Below are positions 13,267 through 24,873 of a stretch of DNA of 64,000 bases, piece by piece; the first letter of the stretch is position 1, and each line of letters starts with the position of its first letter. This DNA is from Boesenbergia rotunda. Lineage: Eukaryota > Streptophyta > Magnoliopsida > Zingiberales > Zingiberaceae. The position numbers and the translations under genes are program-made. The stretch lies in assembly GCA_024364735.1 (NCBI GenBank), contig JAGFNQ010001609.1, positions 470,911-534,910 of the forward strand. The letters are read 5' to 3'. Below the pieces are notes generated by a model, which made no database searches, was not told where the DNA came from, and saw only the letters and a program-made list of their open reading frames with translations.

Positions 13267-14340
13267 CTGACATCGATACCATATTATCGATTGAAAGAAT
13301 AGGAAATACTATATTAATTCAGGAAGGGAACTGCTTTTAAGGTTTTTTTTTTGGAACGGAGAGATTCAACATCAGTGAGTGCTAGACAGAAAACCTGATT
13401 TAAAAGAATTTGTTGTATGAATTTTGCTTCTAGTTACATCATTTCGTCAACTAGCATCGCTTATCTGTATTGACTTCCTGGGACTTTGTATCTAAAGATT
13501 TTCAAGTAGATTCCCTTTGTATTCTGTAGTTTTTTTTCCTGAAGAAATAAAAACCTTAATCGGATTATTGTTCCGCTCCAAGAAATAAAAACCTAAAGAG
13601 TATGAGAATAGGAATTTATTACGACTAAATTTATGTATAAATATAATACTATCAAATTTTAAAAAAAAAACCCTCAAATTTCTGTTTGTAATTGTGCCTT
13701 AATGTTTATCATTTTGCAATAAAATTAAAACTAGTGGAGCATTTGATTACTTCATTGTTTAATATTAGTTTTAAGTTGAGTTACATGTGATAAAAAAGGT
13801 AATTATTATTTGTCCCAAGACTAAGAGAATGAATTTCAGAAGATTCAAATCTGATTTTTGTGATTCAAATTTATTATCTAGGTACTAAGTCCGTGAAAAC
13901 TTTAAATCGAGTTATTTGAGTATGTTGGATAGTGTTACGTCGCTTGAACAATAATTATTCAAAAAGATATATCCACAAGAAGGAAAGGAGTCATCCAACT
14001 TATCATAATTTTAAATGTATAATATATGTTCATAAAACTAATTATAAATATATAACTATTACTCTTTTTTTTTTTTGAAAACTTTATATTAGTAAAACCC
14101 TCAATGTTATTAATTAATTGGTTTTAGCTCATAAATAATAAGATCGTCGAGTAGTAATACATTAAATAATGTCTCAACTTTTTCCCACTTGCTGTAATTG
14201 AAAATTTGAAACATACAGAATGTTTGAAAGATAAAACATAGAAATTAACTACTGCCAGAGTGAAATTTCCTGTATACATAGTACGATGGCATAAACACGC
14301 TACTTTGTCAATAGGCTTATAGGCCCGAGTTGATCCCCCC
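13267..14340. other. KRR1 3' flank and intergenic spacer
   Basis: The first few hundred bases probably contain the KRR1 3' UTR. The rest is AT-rich non-coding DNA in which I recognise no gene or element. Confidence 0.6.
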
Positions 14341-14689
14341 CATTGTTACATATATTTATGATAATTCATGCTTTTGAAAAGGACAATGTTATTTATATTG
14401 TGTCAATGTAAATAAAGTTTTTTTAATGATATTTTACCAAAAGACACATGTGAGAATTTATATTTATTAAAAAAATATCTTATGATTTGTTTTTTATCAA
14501 AGTGCATATACAAAACATTAATTCCTCTATATTCTCCGCCAATAATTTTTTTTCGTAGTTTACTTTTTGAGATACCCGAACCACTTTTTATAATTTGATT
14601 TTAAAATAATAATTATGGTTCAGATACAGATATTCTCATCTTCTCTCACCTATATATCTCTTTTTGCCTTGTACAACTCGACTCATCCC

Positions 14690-14835
14690 GAATCTTTTAT
14701 TATATTTTACTGCGATTGTGAAAAGATTAAGAAATAATTAAAAGATTATCCTATAAATAATCTTTCAGGTTCTCTTTGGCCTGAAATGAATTTATTTCAG
14801 CACTCTTTAGCCTGAAATAAGGATATAAATAAAAA

Positions 14836-14875
<40 letters not shown>

Positions 14876-16120
14876 AATATAAAAAATATAAATAAATAAA
14901 TAAAATAAGAAAAGATATATAAATATATAAAAAAAATAGATCGATTAGATTTTATTTCAGGACCAAAGAGGGTCTGAAATATTTTTATTTCAGGGGCCCA
15001 CTTTGGGCGTTAAAATTAAAATATAAAAAAATATAAACAAAATAAAAATAAGAAAAGATATATAAAATATAAAAGTTTTGATATATCTGTCCTCTGTTAG
15101 TTTTTCCAAGATCTGAAGCTAGGTTAATACTAGCTTCACATATAAAATTAAAAAATGATAAAGTAAAATAAATAGAGTAAAATATAAAAAATATAGGTTT
15201 AAAAAAATATATAATAAGAAAAAAGTAAAATAAATAATATAGTAGAAAAATATATAATATGAATAAATAATAAACTAATAAATATAAAAGAGAGAAAGAT
15301 AAAGTAAATATATAAAGAGATAAAAAAGATTATCTTATCAATAATTAAAAGATTGTGAAAAGATTAAGAAAATAATTAAAAGATTACCCTATAAATAATC
15401 TTTTAGACCTCTTTGGCCGAAATGAATTTATTTCATGTCCTTTGTGAAATAAGAATATAAATAGAAAATATAAAATATAAAAAATAAATAAATAAAATAA
15501 GGAAAGATATATAAAATATAAAAAAGAAATAGAGTTCGTAGAATTGTATATATTAGAAATATATAAAATAGAAATTAAAACAAAATTTATATGTGTAAAG
15601 TAAGATAGATTAGATATCATAAAAAAATTATTAAAAATCGATTAAATTTCATTTCGGGCCCAAAGAGGGTTTGAAATATTTCATTTTAGACCTTCTTTGG
15701 GCCTAAGATATTTTTATTTTAGAGGCTCTAATTGGGCGTGAAAATGTAAAATATAAAAAATATAAACAAAATAAAAATAAGAAAGGATAAATAAAATATA
15801 ATAGTTTTGATATATCAGACCCTCTATTAGTTTTTCCAAGTTATGAAGCTAGGTTAGACACTAGCTTCAGATATAAAATTTTTAAAAAATTAAAGTAAAA
15901 TAAATAGAGTTAAATATAAAAAAATAGAGATTTAAATAAAGATATAATAAGAATAATGAATAAAGTAAAATAAAAAATATATGTAAAAAATATATAATAT
16001 CGATAAATAATAAAATAATAAATATAAAATAATAAATATAAAAGAGAGAAAGATAAAATAAATATATAAAGAGATAAAAAAATTAAGATATAAATATAAA
16101 ATATAGAAATACATAAAGAA
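14690..16120. repeat. Tandemly duplicated AT-rich block inside the PRIM2 copy
   Basis: Two consecutive units of about 640-740 bases, starting near 14714 and 15352, share GATTGTGAAAAGATTAAG, the TTTGGCC-GAAATGAATTTATTTCA motif, a GTTTTGATATATC string and GAAGCTAGGTTA...CTAGCTTCA, with long (TATAAA)-like filler between. Inverted motifs (TTTATTTCAG / CTGAAATA) recur. A run of 33 A lies at 14838-14870. No coding capacity or known element was recognised. Confidence 0.7.
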
Positions 16121-17282
16121 TAAAAATAAAAAAATTTATAAAATATAAATAAATAAATATAATTTATAGATTAAATGTATAAGAAATACATATAATAGAA
16201 AATAAAATAAAATATAAATATGAAAAAAAAAATATAATGACCATCCTAAAGCTTATCTACTTTCCACAGGATTTAAACTCAAGTATTGATGATTTCATCT
16301 TTTCTAGATGTGCAATGATTGAGATTGAGGTATCTCATTTGCAGACTTAATAAACAAGTTGAGATATAACAACTAGATTAGCATTATTCATAGAAAGCAG
16401 ACTTGTCTTGGAACACATTACATTTATCATTAGTGTTTCATACTGATTTTGTCAATAGTGTCTTTTAAATTTCCTTATGTCCTGAAGCTCCTAAATGGCA
16501 CTTGCTTGAATCATCAGGCAGTGGACTACACCTGTTCTTGATGGTGAACGAAGAATTTAAACAGACTGATTCCAAGACTCATGGAGTATTGTATGGAGAT
16601 ACTAAATAATACCATGGTAGATGTGCACTGATCTTTGAATCATCAACCTCAATTTGCATAATTAGCTGACTAAACAATTAGGGGAAATCCATCTTTATAA
16701 TTTGTCTTCATGAAGCTCCTTTGTATGCATCACATGCTTTCAACGCCATGAATGGCAAACCACTCTTAGATTGCTTCAGGTATGGATTTTTGAATAAATG
16801 CATCAAAGCCTTCTCATTATTTCAGATTTTCTACTCAATATCTAAATTGTGGCAAACACATCAAATTTTGGCAGAATTGATGCTGCTCAAAATTTTCTGT
16901 TGTTCAAAATTTTCCAACTGCCTTTGTGGGTGCATTTGGTAATACGCATAAATCTATAAATAATCTCCAATCATTAGTATGATCCTTCATGGATTGTTTC
17001 ATTGCCCTAAGCGTAATACATAAGTTATTAATTACTGTTGCTGATTTACTGATTTATGCTCATCTCCTGCACCCATCTGGCATCAACAGCTCCCTCTTCT
17101 ACTGCTTCTTTCTCAGCTCATTGTCTGGATTGGCTCCAGATGGTTTGAATTATCCAATGATCGGCACCATTCATCCACAAGTTTCATGCACATGTTGCAA
17201 ATATTTGTTTCCTGACGGTTAGGTCTCATCTATTTTAACACCGAGGAAAATTTGAGGTGCTCTTACTAAAATGGGAGTTTGT

Positions 17283-17460
17283 GATGGTAGCGTCCCTTCA
17301 ACCGTCTCATGACTAACATGGAGGAATAAATACAGGGGTTACTAGTCGGGTAATGATTACCATAAGGGAGGCAAACACCTAGTTTCGTCAAGATTTGACC
17401 TCCATACTCATGACGACAACACCTCATGCATTAGCCATCAATCCATCCTGGAACTACTAA
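17283..17460. repeat. Dispersed repeat interrupting the exon 17 copy
   Basis: A segment containing GGTTACTAGTC, TTTGACCTCCATACTCATGA and AGCCATCAATCCATCC interrupts the PRIM2 exon 17 remnant. A related segment lies at about 23470-23600. The sequence around the break repeats GGGAGTTTGTG three times (near 17270, 17465 and 17530), as if the host junction was duplicated. It looks like a small non-autonomous element; the family is unknown to me. Confidence 0.5.
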
Positions 17461-17871
17461 AATGGGAGTTTGTGGTGGCAAAAGATGATTCACTCGCCCT
17501 CAACGCCCGCCAATCCGTCCCAAGGCCAACACGGGAGTTTGTGGCCGTTGAGTAGATGGCATATTGGATAAAGTTTATGGACGTGATCGACTTAATTGAT
17601 CCACTTGGCCTGCCCTCATCGACTTAATGGAATAAAATAGAAAGTACAATCTTAAAAGAATTGAATAGATAAAATTAGTGTTCCTAGGATATGTAACATT
17701 AGAAAACTAGTATAGAATTGATATTCAAAGTTCACTTTTATTGGATGAGAATTTAACATGAAAGATAACTATTCTTAAGGCCGTGAGACCAACAATCTAC
17801 TTCACATATTCCTTTCGATGCAATATCCATTTTGGAAACACTTTAGCAGGTCAATCAGGTGGCCAAGTTCT

Positions 17872-20800
17872 TCAGGAAGATTTCAGCAAGTTCTTGAACC
17901 AGCCCACAGATTTCTTTGGATATCTCTTGAGATTGTCTTTATAGTCAACAAAGTACAAGCCAAATCGTGAAGTATATCCTCCGGCCCATTCCCAATTGTC
18001 AAGAAGAGACCAGGCAAAGTATCCCTGTACATTACAGCCATCTTCCCTGCATAACACAACAACACATGCAATTCCAATTGTTAAATCCATTGTCAACTCC
18101 AAACAATGACTGTATGTCTCATCTTATTTACGTTCATCTATATCAGTATGAATTCAGCATCAATTTCGTCCAAGTCGTACTTTTAACAGTAAGTTGCATT
18201 ACTAGAATGATTAATCTTGTTTCTGAGACTGATTACTTTCAGTTCTAGGCATCTCACTGTCAAAATCATAGGACTAGGAATTACCTTATGGAAGCAGACA
18301 AGTTTGAAAGGTAATCATTGTGGTATTTGATTCGTTTATCGTCCTTGAGAGCATCCTCAATTGATGTAAATGGGTTGTTGGGATCATCCATGCCTGATAC
18401 GAATCATAATAACATAGTAAGTTACTGTAACTAGATGTATTTAGTAGGTAGTCTTGAAATCTGTAAGAATCAAGATACTTGCCATTCTCTGTGATAATAA
18501 CCAGAGGGTTTCCATACTTCTGTTTGACGTATTTCATCAGGCTCCTTAACCCTTCAGGTACAATATAAAGCCATATTGAAGACGACTGCATCACAAAATC
18601 AATTACACAGTCTGTTACATCACAAGGACTTCTAGTGATAAATATTACTTAGAAAAGTAACATCAGTGTTTACTCAATTCTTCAATTAGATTTACTCACC
18701 CTATCTCCAATTGCCTGTCCATTCTTGAAGGCTGCATAACGAGAACAAATCGATGTTAGACAAACAAGAACACCACCAGTGCACTAATTAGTGTACATGG
18801 TAAAGAGCATGTAATAAGATTTTGATACTCACGGAGTGTGATGGCACCAGAATCTGCAATGGTATCATTTAACAAGATTCCAATAATATTAGTTTGGTTC
18901 TTTTTTGCATAATATGTGGTGTAATGATTTATTCCCACGAAATCTAAGGACCCCTTAACGAGAGCAGCTTCGGCTGTTGAAAACTTTGGCAACCTGTCTC
19001 CCACTCTTGTCCTCATTGAGCTTGGATAGTCACCAAAGAACAAGGGATCCATAAACCTGTTATTGGTCAAGGTCTTAGTCTTTAAGAGCAGCATGATATT
19101 GCTAAGGTTCTTCATTTTCAAGTGCTCCATATTCAGGATTAGATAATAGACAGAAAATTTGAACAGATTTTGTAGCCTTACCATCCAAATTGAAAATCCT
19201 GTGCTCTTTGTGTTGCATCAATGTCATCCGTTGAATTCGACATAGGCTCATACCACATGACATCAAACGCTATGCCAATCGATCCATGCTGAGCATCCTG
19301 AACAATAAATTCTTTTATCAACTGAAATACCAACCCTGAGCATGCTAAAATAACAAGAAGTATTCACATTGATTTTCGTTCATGCATCATTGAGAAAATG
19401 AGTCTTAATCATAATTTCAAGTGTTGAATTGTATCTCTCAATTGAGTAGAAATTTGTTATTAGGGATGTCAATTGACACTGATACTATGTCAACATGGGT
19501 AAATGTTATCATGGTTTGAAATCTCATACGGAAACTTGATACTACTAGGCACCAATACCTTGAGCACATTCATTATTTGAGCACAAAAGGATACTTTAAA
19601 CTTAGCCTTTTGTGCTTATTTATTGTTTTGAAATTTCCAATGGCATAGATAAGATACCTTATACTTCTTCCTGTAGATATCAGATACAGTGGCATGAGAT
19701 AAAAGAGTATGGTGGGCGACAATATATGGCTCGGTTGCTGAATTCCCTCCCCTACAGAATAGCCGAAGGAATATCGAGCAACGACCAGGGGCCTGGAGTC
19801 CCACATCATAGCCTTGGATTGCGAACGTGTGCGGCTCATTAAAGGTAATCCAGTGCTTCACTCGGTCCCCAAATGCCTTAAAGCATGTCTCAGCATATTT
19901 AGCAAAGTCTTGTCTGAAAATTACAATAGGAATGCAAATCACAAGAGGGAAGCACTTGGTGATTGACATTAACATATATCTACTTATCTAGTCATCTATT
20001 TGGCATAGACTCAAAGAAACTTCTATAGGTGGAGAAGCATTACATAATTTGGGGATCGAGCCATCCATTATTTCTATCTGCTAATGCTTGTGGAAGGTCC
20101 CAATGATACAAAGTCACATATGGTTCGATACCTACACATTGAGAATTATAAAAGCAATATGTTATTAAATAGGAGGAGATGCTACAAATGAATTTTGAAT
20201 CTTTTCAAGTAGCATACCATTGGCTAGTAAAGCATTAATTAGCTTATTGTAATGGTCAATCCCTGCTTGATTAACCTCACCAGTTCCATCTGCAAAATTG
20301 TGACTTCGAAGATGAATTGAATATATGCAAAACAGACAGTTAAGTAGTCTATACAAGGTTTGTATGTTAAATTTAGTTTCCATTGTAAACCTGCAAACCA
20401 GTATACTCTTTCTTCATTAACAATTTAGTTTAATTCACTCATGGATTCTAGCAACTTGTGGTAGAGAGAAAGATCATTACTCGGGAAAATGCGTGTCCAA
20501 GCGATGGAAAATCTATAAGCATCCAATCCCATATCTTTCATGAGTTGTATATCTTCCTGTCATCACAACAAACAAGACTTGTAGTGTCAACAAAAATTAA
20601 AGAAAAACTAATAGGATAAGTCAACAAAAATTATACATCGAATCGGTGATATTGGTCGACTGCCACATCGGCATTGCTAAAATCTATCACCTTCCCTGCA
20701 AATCCAAGACAATTCATTGGGTTTCATATGGTGTGGCCATTAAACCTCAATTGTGAAAAATGAACTCTTAATGTCTATTGATAAGGGGAAATCAAAGAGA

Positions 20801-21315
20801 CTACCAAATGAATGAGCAAAAGTGTCCCACACTGATTTCCCTCTTCCATCTTCATTCACTGCTCCTTCATACTGTGAAAAAGATAAAACAGATCTTTAAA
20901 TGTAGATTCAAATTTATTATTCTTAATTGAACTGCAAATATTCAAAAGAATTCTAAACAGATTTAAACATCTTCCAATATTTGTCCATGATGATTCTAAA
21001 CTAAAATTCAAGGTTTATGTTTACTTAATTATTTCATCCAAAATTAACTTAAATATTTTGGTAACCAAACCCTGAGCAATAAAAGAATATATGTGTATAT
21101 ATAAATTAATCATAATAATATTTACTTCAGTTAAATCTTAAGTTTCATATTCCAAAAAATAGAAATGATAAATCTGTATCCCCTTTCTCTGTCACAGACA
21201 TCCCAAGTAGGATGCCCTGCTTCTCCTCCCTCTCTCCCTCCTTTTATCTCTCCACCAGACCATTTCCTTCTCCGTTTCATCTCCACACTCGTCGCACAAA
21301 ACAGAAAGCTCAAAA

Positions 21316-21351
<36 letters not shown>

Positions 21352-21553
21352 AAAAAAGAGAAAAGAAGGAAATATTTAGAGAAAATGGAGTCTGGAGGGA
21401 TTAGAATGGCACCTGGTAAGCTGATGAGGCAGTGCCGAAGACGAAGCCTTTGGGAAAACTCCCTCTGGTGAGTTCTCCTTGTCCATTAATGGCCTTCACC
21501 AAGATGCTCCCAATCACAAGAACAAGGGAGAGGCTTCCTCTCCAACTGACCAT
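17872..21553 (-). CDS. BGLU: Glycoside hydrolase family 1 beta-glucosidase, BGLU40-like
   Basis: Retaining beta-glucosidase that removes glucose from a glycosylated small molecule or oligosaccharide; the natural substrate cannot be read from sequence. Exons in coding order: 21553-21413, 20871-20805, 20695-20637, 20556-20481, 20289-20218, 20131-20044, 19913-19658, 19297-19182, 19056-18833, 18731-18700, 18585-18483, 18393-18285, 18046-17872, giving 505 aa without a stop. A hydrophobic signal peptide (about residues 1-24, MVSWRGSLSLVLVIGS) implies entry to the secretory pathway. FPKGFVFGTASSAYQYEGA opens the barrel. The acid/base Glu194 lies in TFNEP and the nucleophile Glu410 in ITENG; WSLLDNWEW is the aglycone-site signature. 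The C-terminal half is most like Arabidopsis BGLU40 and its rice relatives, as I recall them. Intron 11 uses a GC donor. The 13-exon layout is typical of plant GH1 genes. Confidence 0.93.
21315..21350. repeat. GAAA tetranucleotide microsatellite
   Basis: About nine AAAG/GAAA units lie in intron 1 of the beta-glucosidase gene, near the exon 1 donor. Probably length-polymorphic. Confidence 0.85.
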
Positions 21554-21618
21554 TTTGTCAGTCAGAAAGAGAGAGAATGAGAGATAAGGACTAGTGATTG
21601 CAGGAGAAATACAGTAAC

Positions 21619-21626
21619 TATTTATA
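21619..21626 (-). promoter_or_regulatory. TATA box of the beta-glucosidase gene
   Basis: Read on the minus strand this is TATAAATA, about 66 bases upstream of the ATG at 21553, a spacing that leaves a short 5' UTR. No other TATA-like motif as strong lies nearby. Confidence 0.6.
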
Positions 21627-21659
21627 AAGAGAGCTAGAGAGTGAGCATGGAAGGAATGT

Positions 21660-22977
21660 TATTATTCAGTGGGAAATACAGTAAATATTTCATTTATTTT
21701 TCTTTATTAAATTACTATAAACAAAAAGAAGGTGAAGAAATACAATAATAACTGGCTAGTCTTTAGTTCGAATATGTGAGATCGAATATATGAATAGTGA
21801 ATGAATGAATTCAATCCCATTGTCATTTATATATATTCAAATGAATATTATCCATATTTTAATAGGTTTAATGATGATTTTTCATTAATATTTTATTTCT
21901 TATACCGTTGGGGTTTATATGTCTACATTTTAATAATTGTTATTAACACTAATTAAGCATTTTAATTGTATATTATGAGTGATAACACTCATCATCTTAA
22001 GCAGTCTAATATTGTTGTTTCCGGTTAAATAAAGACTAGTAAATCACAAGTCGGTCTCCCTGTTAAATACAGACAGGTAAATTATAAGGGAGGGGGAGGA
22101 GGCTTTTTGACCTAATATATCATTTGTATAGGAGAAATCAGACACCCAATAAAATATTTTATACTAAGAATCAACTCTAAGATTTATTGGAACAAATATA
22201 TGTGTGTACTAATTGTACTAATCTATTGGGGTTTTTTATTTGTGTATTATGTTTAGTAAATTGTTGGATTATTTGCAAAATGGAATTAAATTGAGTTGAT
22301 TCCAAAATATTTTTTATGCTATTATTATTCTTATTATGAATTTAAGTAAGTCATGCCGAAATGTGTGGAAATGGATTGAAGGGCATTAATTGTGATGAAA
22401 GGTACGTATTTTAAAGTTATGGTATTTTGGTACTTTGGGTATTTAAATTGTTGTAACGGTATTTAAGATATTCTTTGAAAAGTAAATGAGTATGTGCATT
22501 GACAACTTGGACGTAATGAAAAAAAGACAACTTATTTAAGATAGATATTTTTAGAAAATTTAACAAAATATACCTTTTATAATTAAAAATATGAAAAATA
22601 GCTTTGTCAGACTTTTTTAAAAAAAAATTAAAATAGACTCTTTTAGATAAAAAAATAAATAAAAATAAAAATTTTATTTAAAGTTTAAAAAAATGATCTT
22701 TAGTAGCATCTTAATTTCAAGTGTAACTTATCAAACTTCTTTATTTAAAAAGTTCATTTTAATGATAAAAATCAAATCTAAAGATTATTTTTATTTTTTA
22801 AGGTTTTAAAATCAAAGATTTTGACGAAAGAAATCAATTTGATGAAAAATAAATCAAACTGTTTTTGTAAAATAATTTGCTCCATTCTAAATTAATTTTT
22901 AGAATGCAAACAGATTTACAAATTAATTAGGTTATACCTCTGAAGTTAATGATTTATTTTTACCATTATGAGTTTCT
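21660..22977. other. AT-rich intergenic DNA
   Basis: Upstream flank of the glucosidase gene. I see no gene, no clear element and no strong similarity to the rest of the window, apart from generic AT-rich sequence. Confidence 0.5.
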
Positions 22978-23272
22978 ATATCCTCTGTGATTGATATTAA
23001 TCTTTCTTAATGACAAAAGAGTTTAATTTGATAGAAAAAGTAAAGATTTAATTATTATGAATTTCTAAATTCTAATATTTTTTTTGTTAAAAATGCATCC
23101 ACTAGTTGTTTTATATTAAAAAAACATTTTTGAGTAATTAAAAAGAAACGTTTTAGCAAAAAAAGTAACTATAGAAATGCCTTTTGGGCATTTTTAATTA
23201 GATGTGTTTTTGGTAAATTGCCCATTATTTTTAATCAATTTTATAGAAGGTTACATGTAAGTTGCCCTAATG
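22978..23272. repeat. Duplicated KRR1-upstream block, copy B
   Basis: Direct-orientation copy of 8163-8460, diverged by substitutions and short indels (for example AATGTTTAAAGAG versus AATGACAAAAGAG). It ends where the KRR1 leader would begin; no KRR1 exon follows. Confidence 0.8.
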
Positions 23273-23429
23273 GAATTCACAAATTAAATGTTAAAAGAAA
23301 ACTCTTTTCATGTGGTAATTTCTTAATAAATTATAAATACATTCTATAGATACATATCTATAATTCTTCCAGTTGTGGCTATTCAAAATTTATGAAATCA
23401 AAATATTATCATAAATATCATGCAATTAA

Positions 23430-23610
23430 TTATTGAATATTACCATTTCAGGGTCAATACGGAAAATGTAAATCATGGGAGTTACTAGTCCAGAATCGAC
23501 TAATGCGTGAGGAGAGCGGACACACTGTCTTTGTCAGCTTTTGACCCTCATACCTCATGATGATAATATTCACGTAATAACCATCAATCCATCCCGTAAA
23601 AATACAATTA
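23430..23610. repeat. Second copy of the dispersed repeat seen at 17283-17460
   Basis: Shares GGAGTTACTAGTC, TTTGACC followed by CTCATACCTCATGA, and ACCATCAATCCATCC with the copy at 17283-17460. Boundaries are approximate. Confidence 0.5.
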
Positions 23611-24864
23611 TTCTTTCTACCATCCGAAGAGGAGATACAATTGTCGTCCTTCTGATTCCTACAAAAGATCAAGCCCCACTACTATAGGTTGTGCTAACAA
23701 CATCAACAGACGACATTGAATCTCAAAGCAACTCAGAATCTACAACTTTCACATTTAATTTTATTTTCGCACTTGCTGTAAGTCTACAACAAGGATTTTG
23801 TATAAAATAGTTTGAATGTCATACGATTCATTTGTGGTGGCACAATTTATTCTTTAGGCAAATTGATTTTTTTTAAAAAAAAATCAATTGCAAAGTGACC
23901 CAAAATAGGTAAATTAAAAACTTAAACATTTACAAAACCATTGGCATTTGAAAATCAAAAAGAAATTCATGCTTTGTGTGTTGATTTCTTCAATCCAAAG
24001 CCTTCTAGGAACTAAAGGCTACAAATTGCATGGGGCCATTGTCGATTATTTATAATATAAATCCTCCATGTTGCACTTTGCCCGCACGGCAAAAACGATG
24101 TTGTGGTACGAACAAAACAAAGCTAATTTGGAAGTGCTTGTGTGGACTACATTATTTTGATGTGAAAGAGCTCGAATATAAAATTTGTATGAAATATTTT
24201 CATCTTCTCGTTTCAATTCAAGAATAATAAAAAATCGGTGGTAGTAGGTTATAGAGAATTAAGCACTACTACTCTACTAGTGATGCCTATAAGCCCATTA
24301 GATGGAACTCGATAAAGAATCGAATTAGGGCAAAAGTTGGGTGAACATCTATTTCATATTAGACTTGATAAAAGCCACTTTCTAGCATTTGTGTGCACAA
24401 ATCATAGAGCAATATGAATAAAGAGACTTTTTTGTATCATCAATTTCCTATACAATTTTCACACAGAATTAGTGTTTGTTTGTTTGCTTTTAGTTGACAT
24501 TATATATCAAACATACGTCGATTAATCTTAGAGATGATCAACTTGGTCTTCCAAAATTTCTTCACCGATCACTAAGATAAATCGAAAATTACATGCAACT
24601 GACACTCCATTAGCCTAACGTTCTTAGATTAGTTGCCCATTAAAAAAAATTATTCGTTAATTCACTGACACTGAGACTCGATCTTTAAATATTTAAAAAA
24701 TTAAAAAAAAGACTATATCATTGCACCATTTAATTTATAATATCGTGCAAAGATAACAATATTATGATAAAAAAATAATTTGATGATAATGATAATATGA
24801 AATCAAATTTCATTTGTATAACTCATATATGAATTTGATTACATTGGATCTAATACATGTCTAT
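23611..24864. other. Intergenic spacer left of the MULE
   Basis: AT-rich, no supported gene. The stretch near 24517-24640 resembles 903-1000 and belongs to a diverged dispersed repeat. A 65-codon frame at 24030-24227 has no recognisable domain. Confidence 0.5.
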
Positions 24865-24873
24865 CTTATTTAA

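Larger units (their letters stand above)
14341..17575 (+). pseudogene. Broken copy of PRIM2 intron 16 and exon 17
   Basis: 14341-14420 matches the start of PRIM2 intron 16 (from about 4861). After an unrelated AT-rich insert, homology resumes at about 16230 and runs at high identity to about 17285, matching 5500-6515. The copy of exon 17 is damaged. The acceptor AACAG reads AACAC, GAGAGCTGCT has lost bases to GAGGTGCT, and the exon is split after GGGAGTTTGTG by about 240 bases. Its second half (GTAGATGGCATATTGGATAAAG) lies at about 17547-17568. Exons 18 and 19 are absent. It cannot encode a primase. This is a DNA-level duplicate, not a processed copy, because intron sequence is retained. Confidence 0.88.

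Noticed and set aside
15384..16114. Minus-strand frames rich in I, Y, F and L that look like membrane proteins
   Set aside because: Translations of (TATAAA)-like repeat DNA; no domain, no start context.
14341..17575. A second functional primase gene
   Set aside because: Only intron 16 and a split, frame-disrupted exon 17 are present; no other exons flank it.
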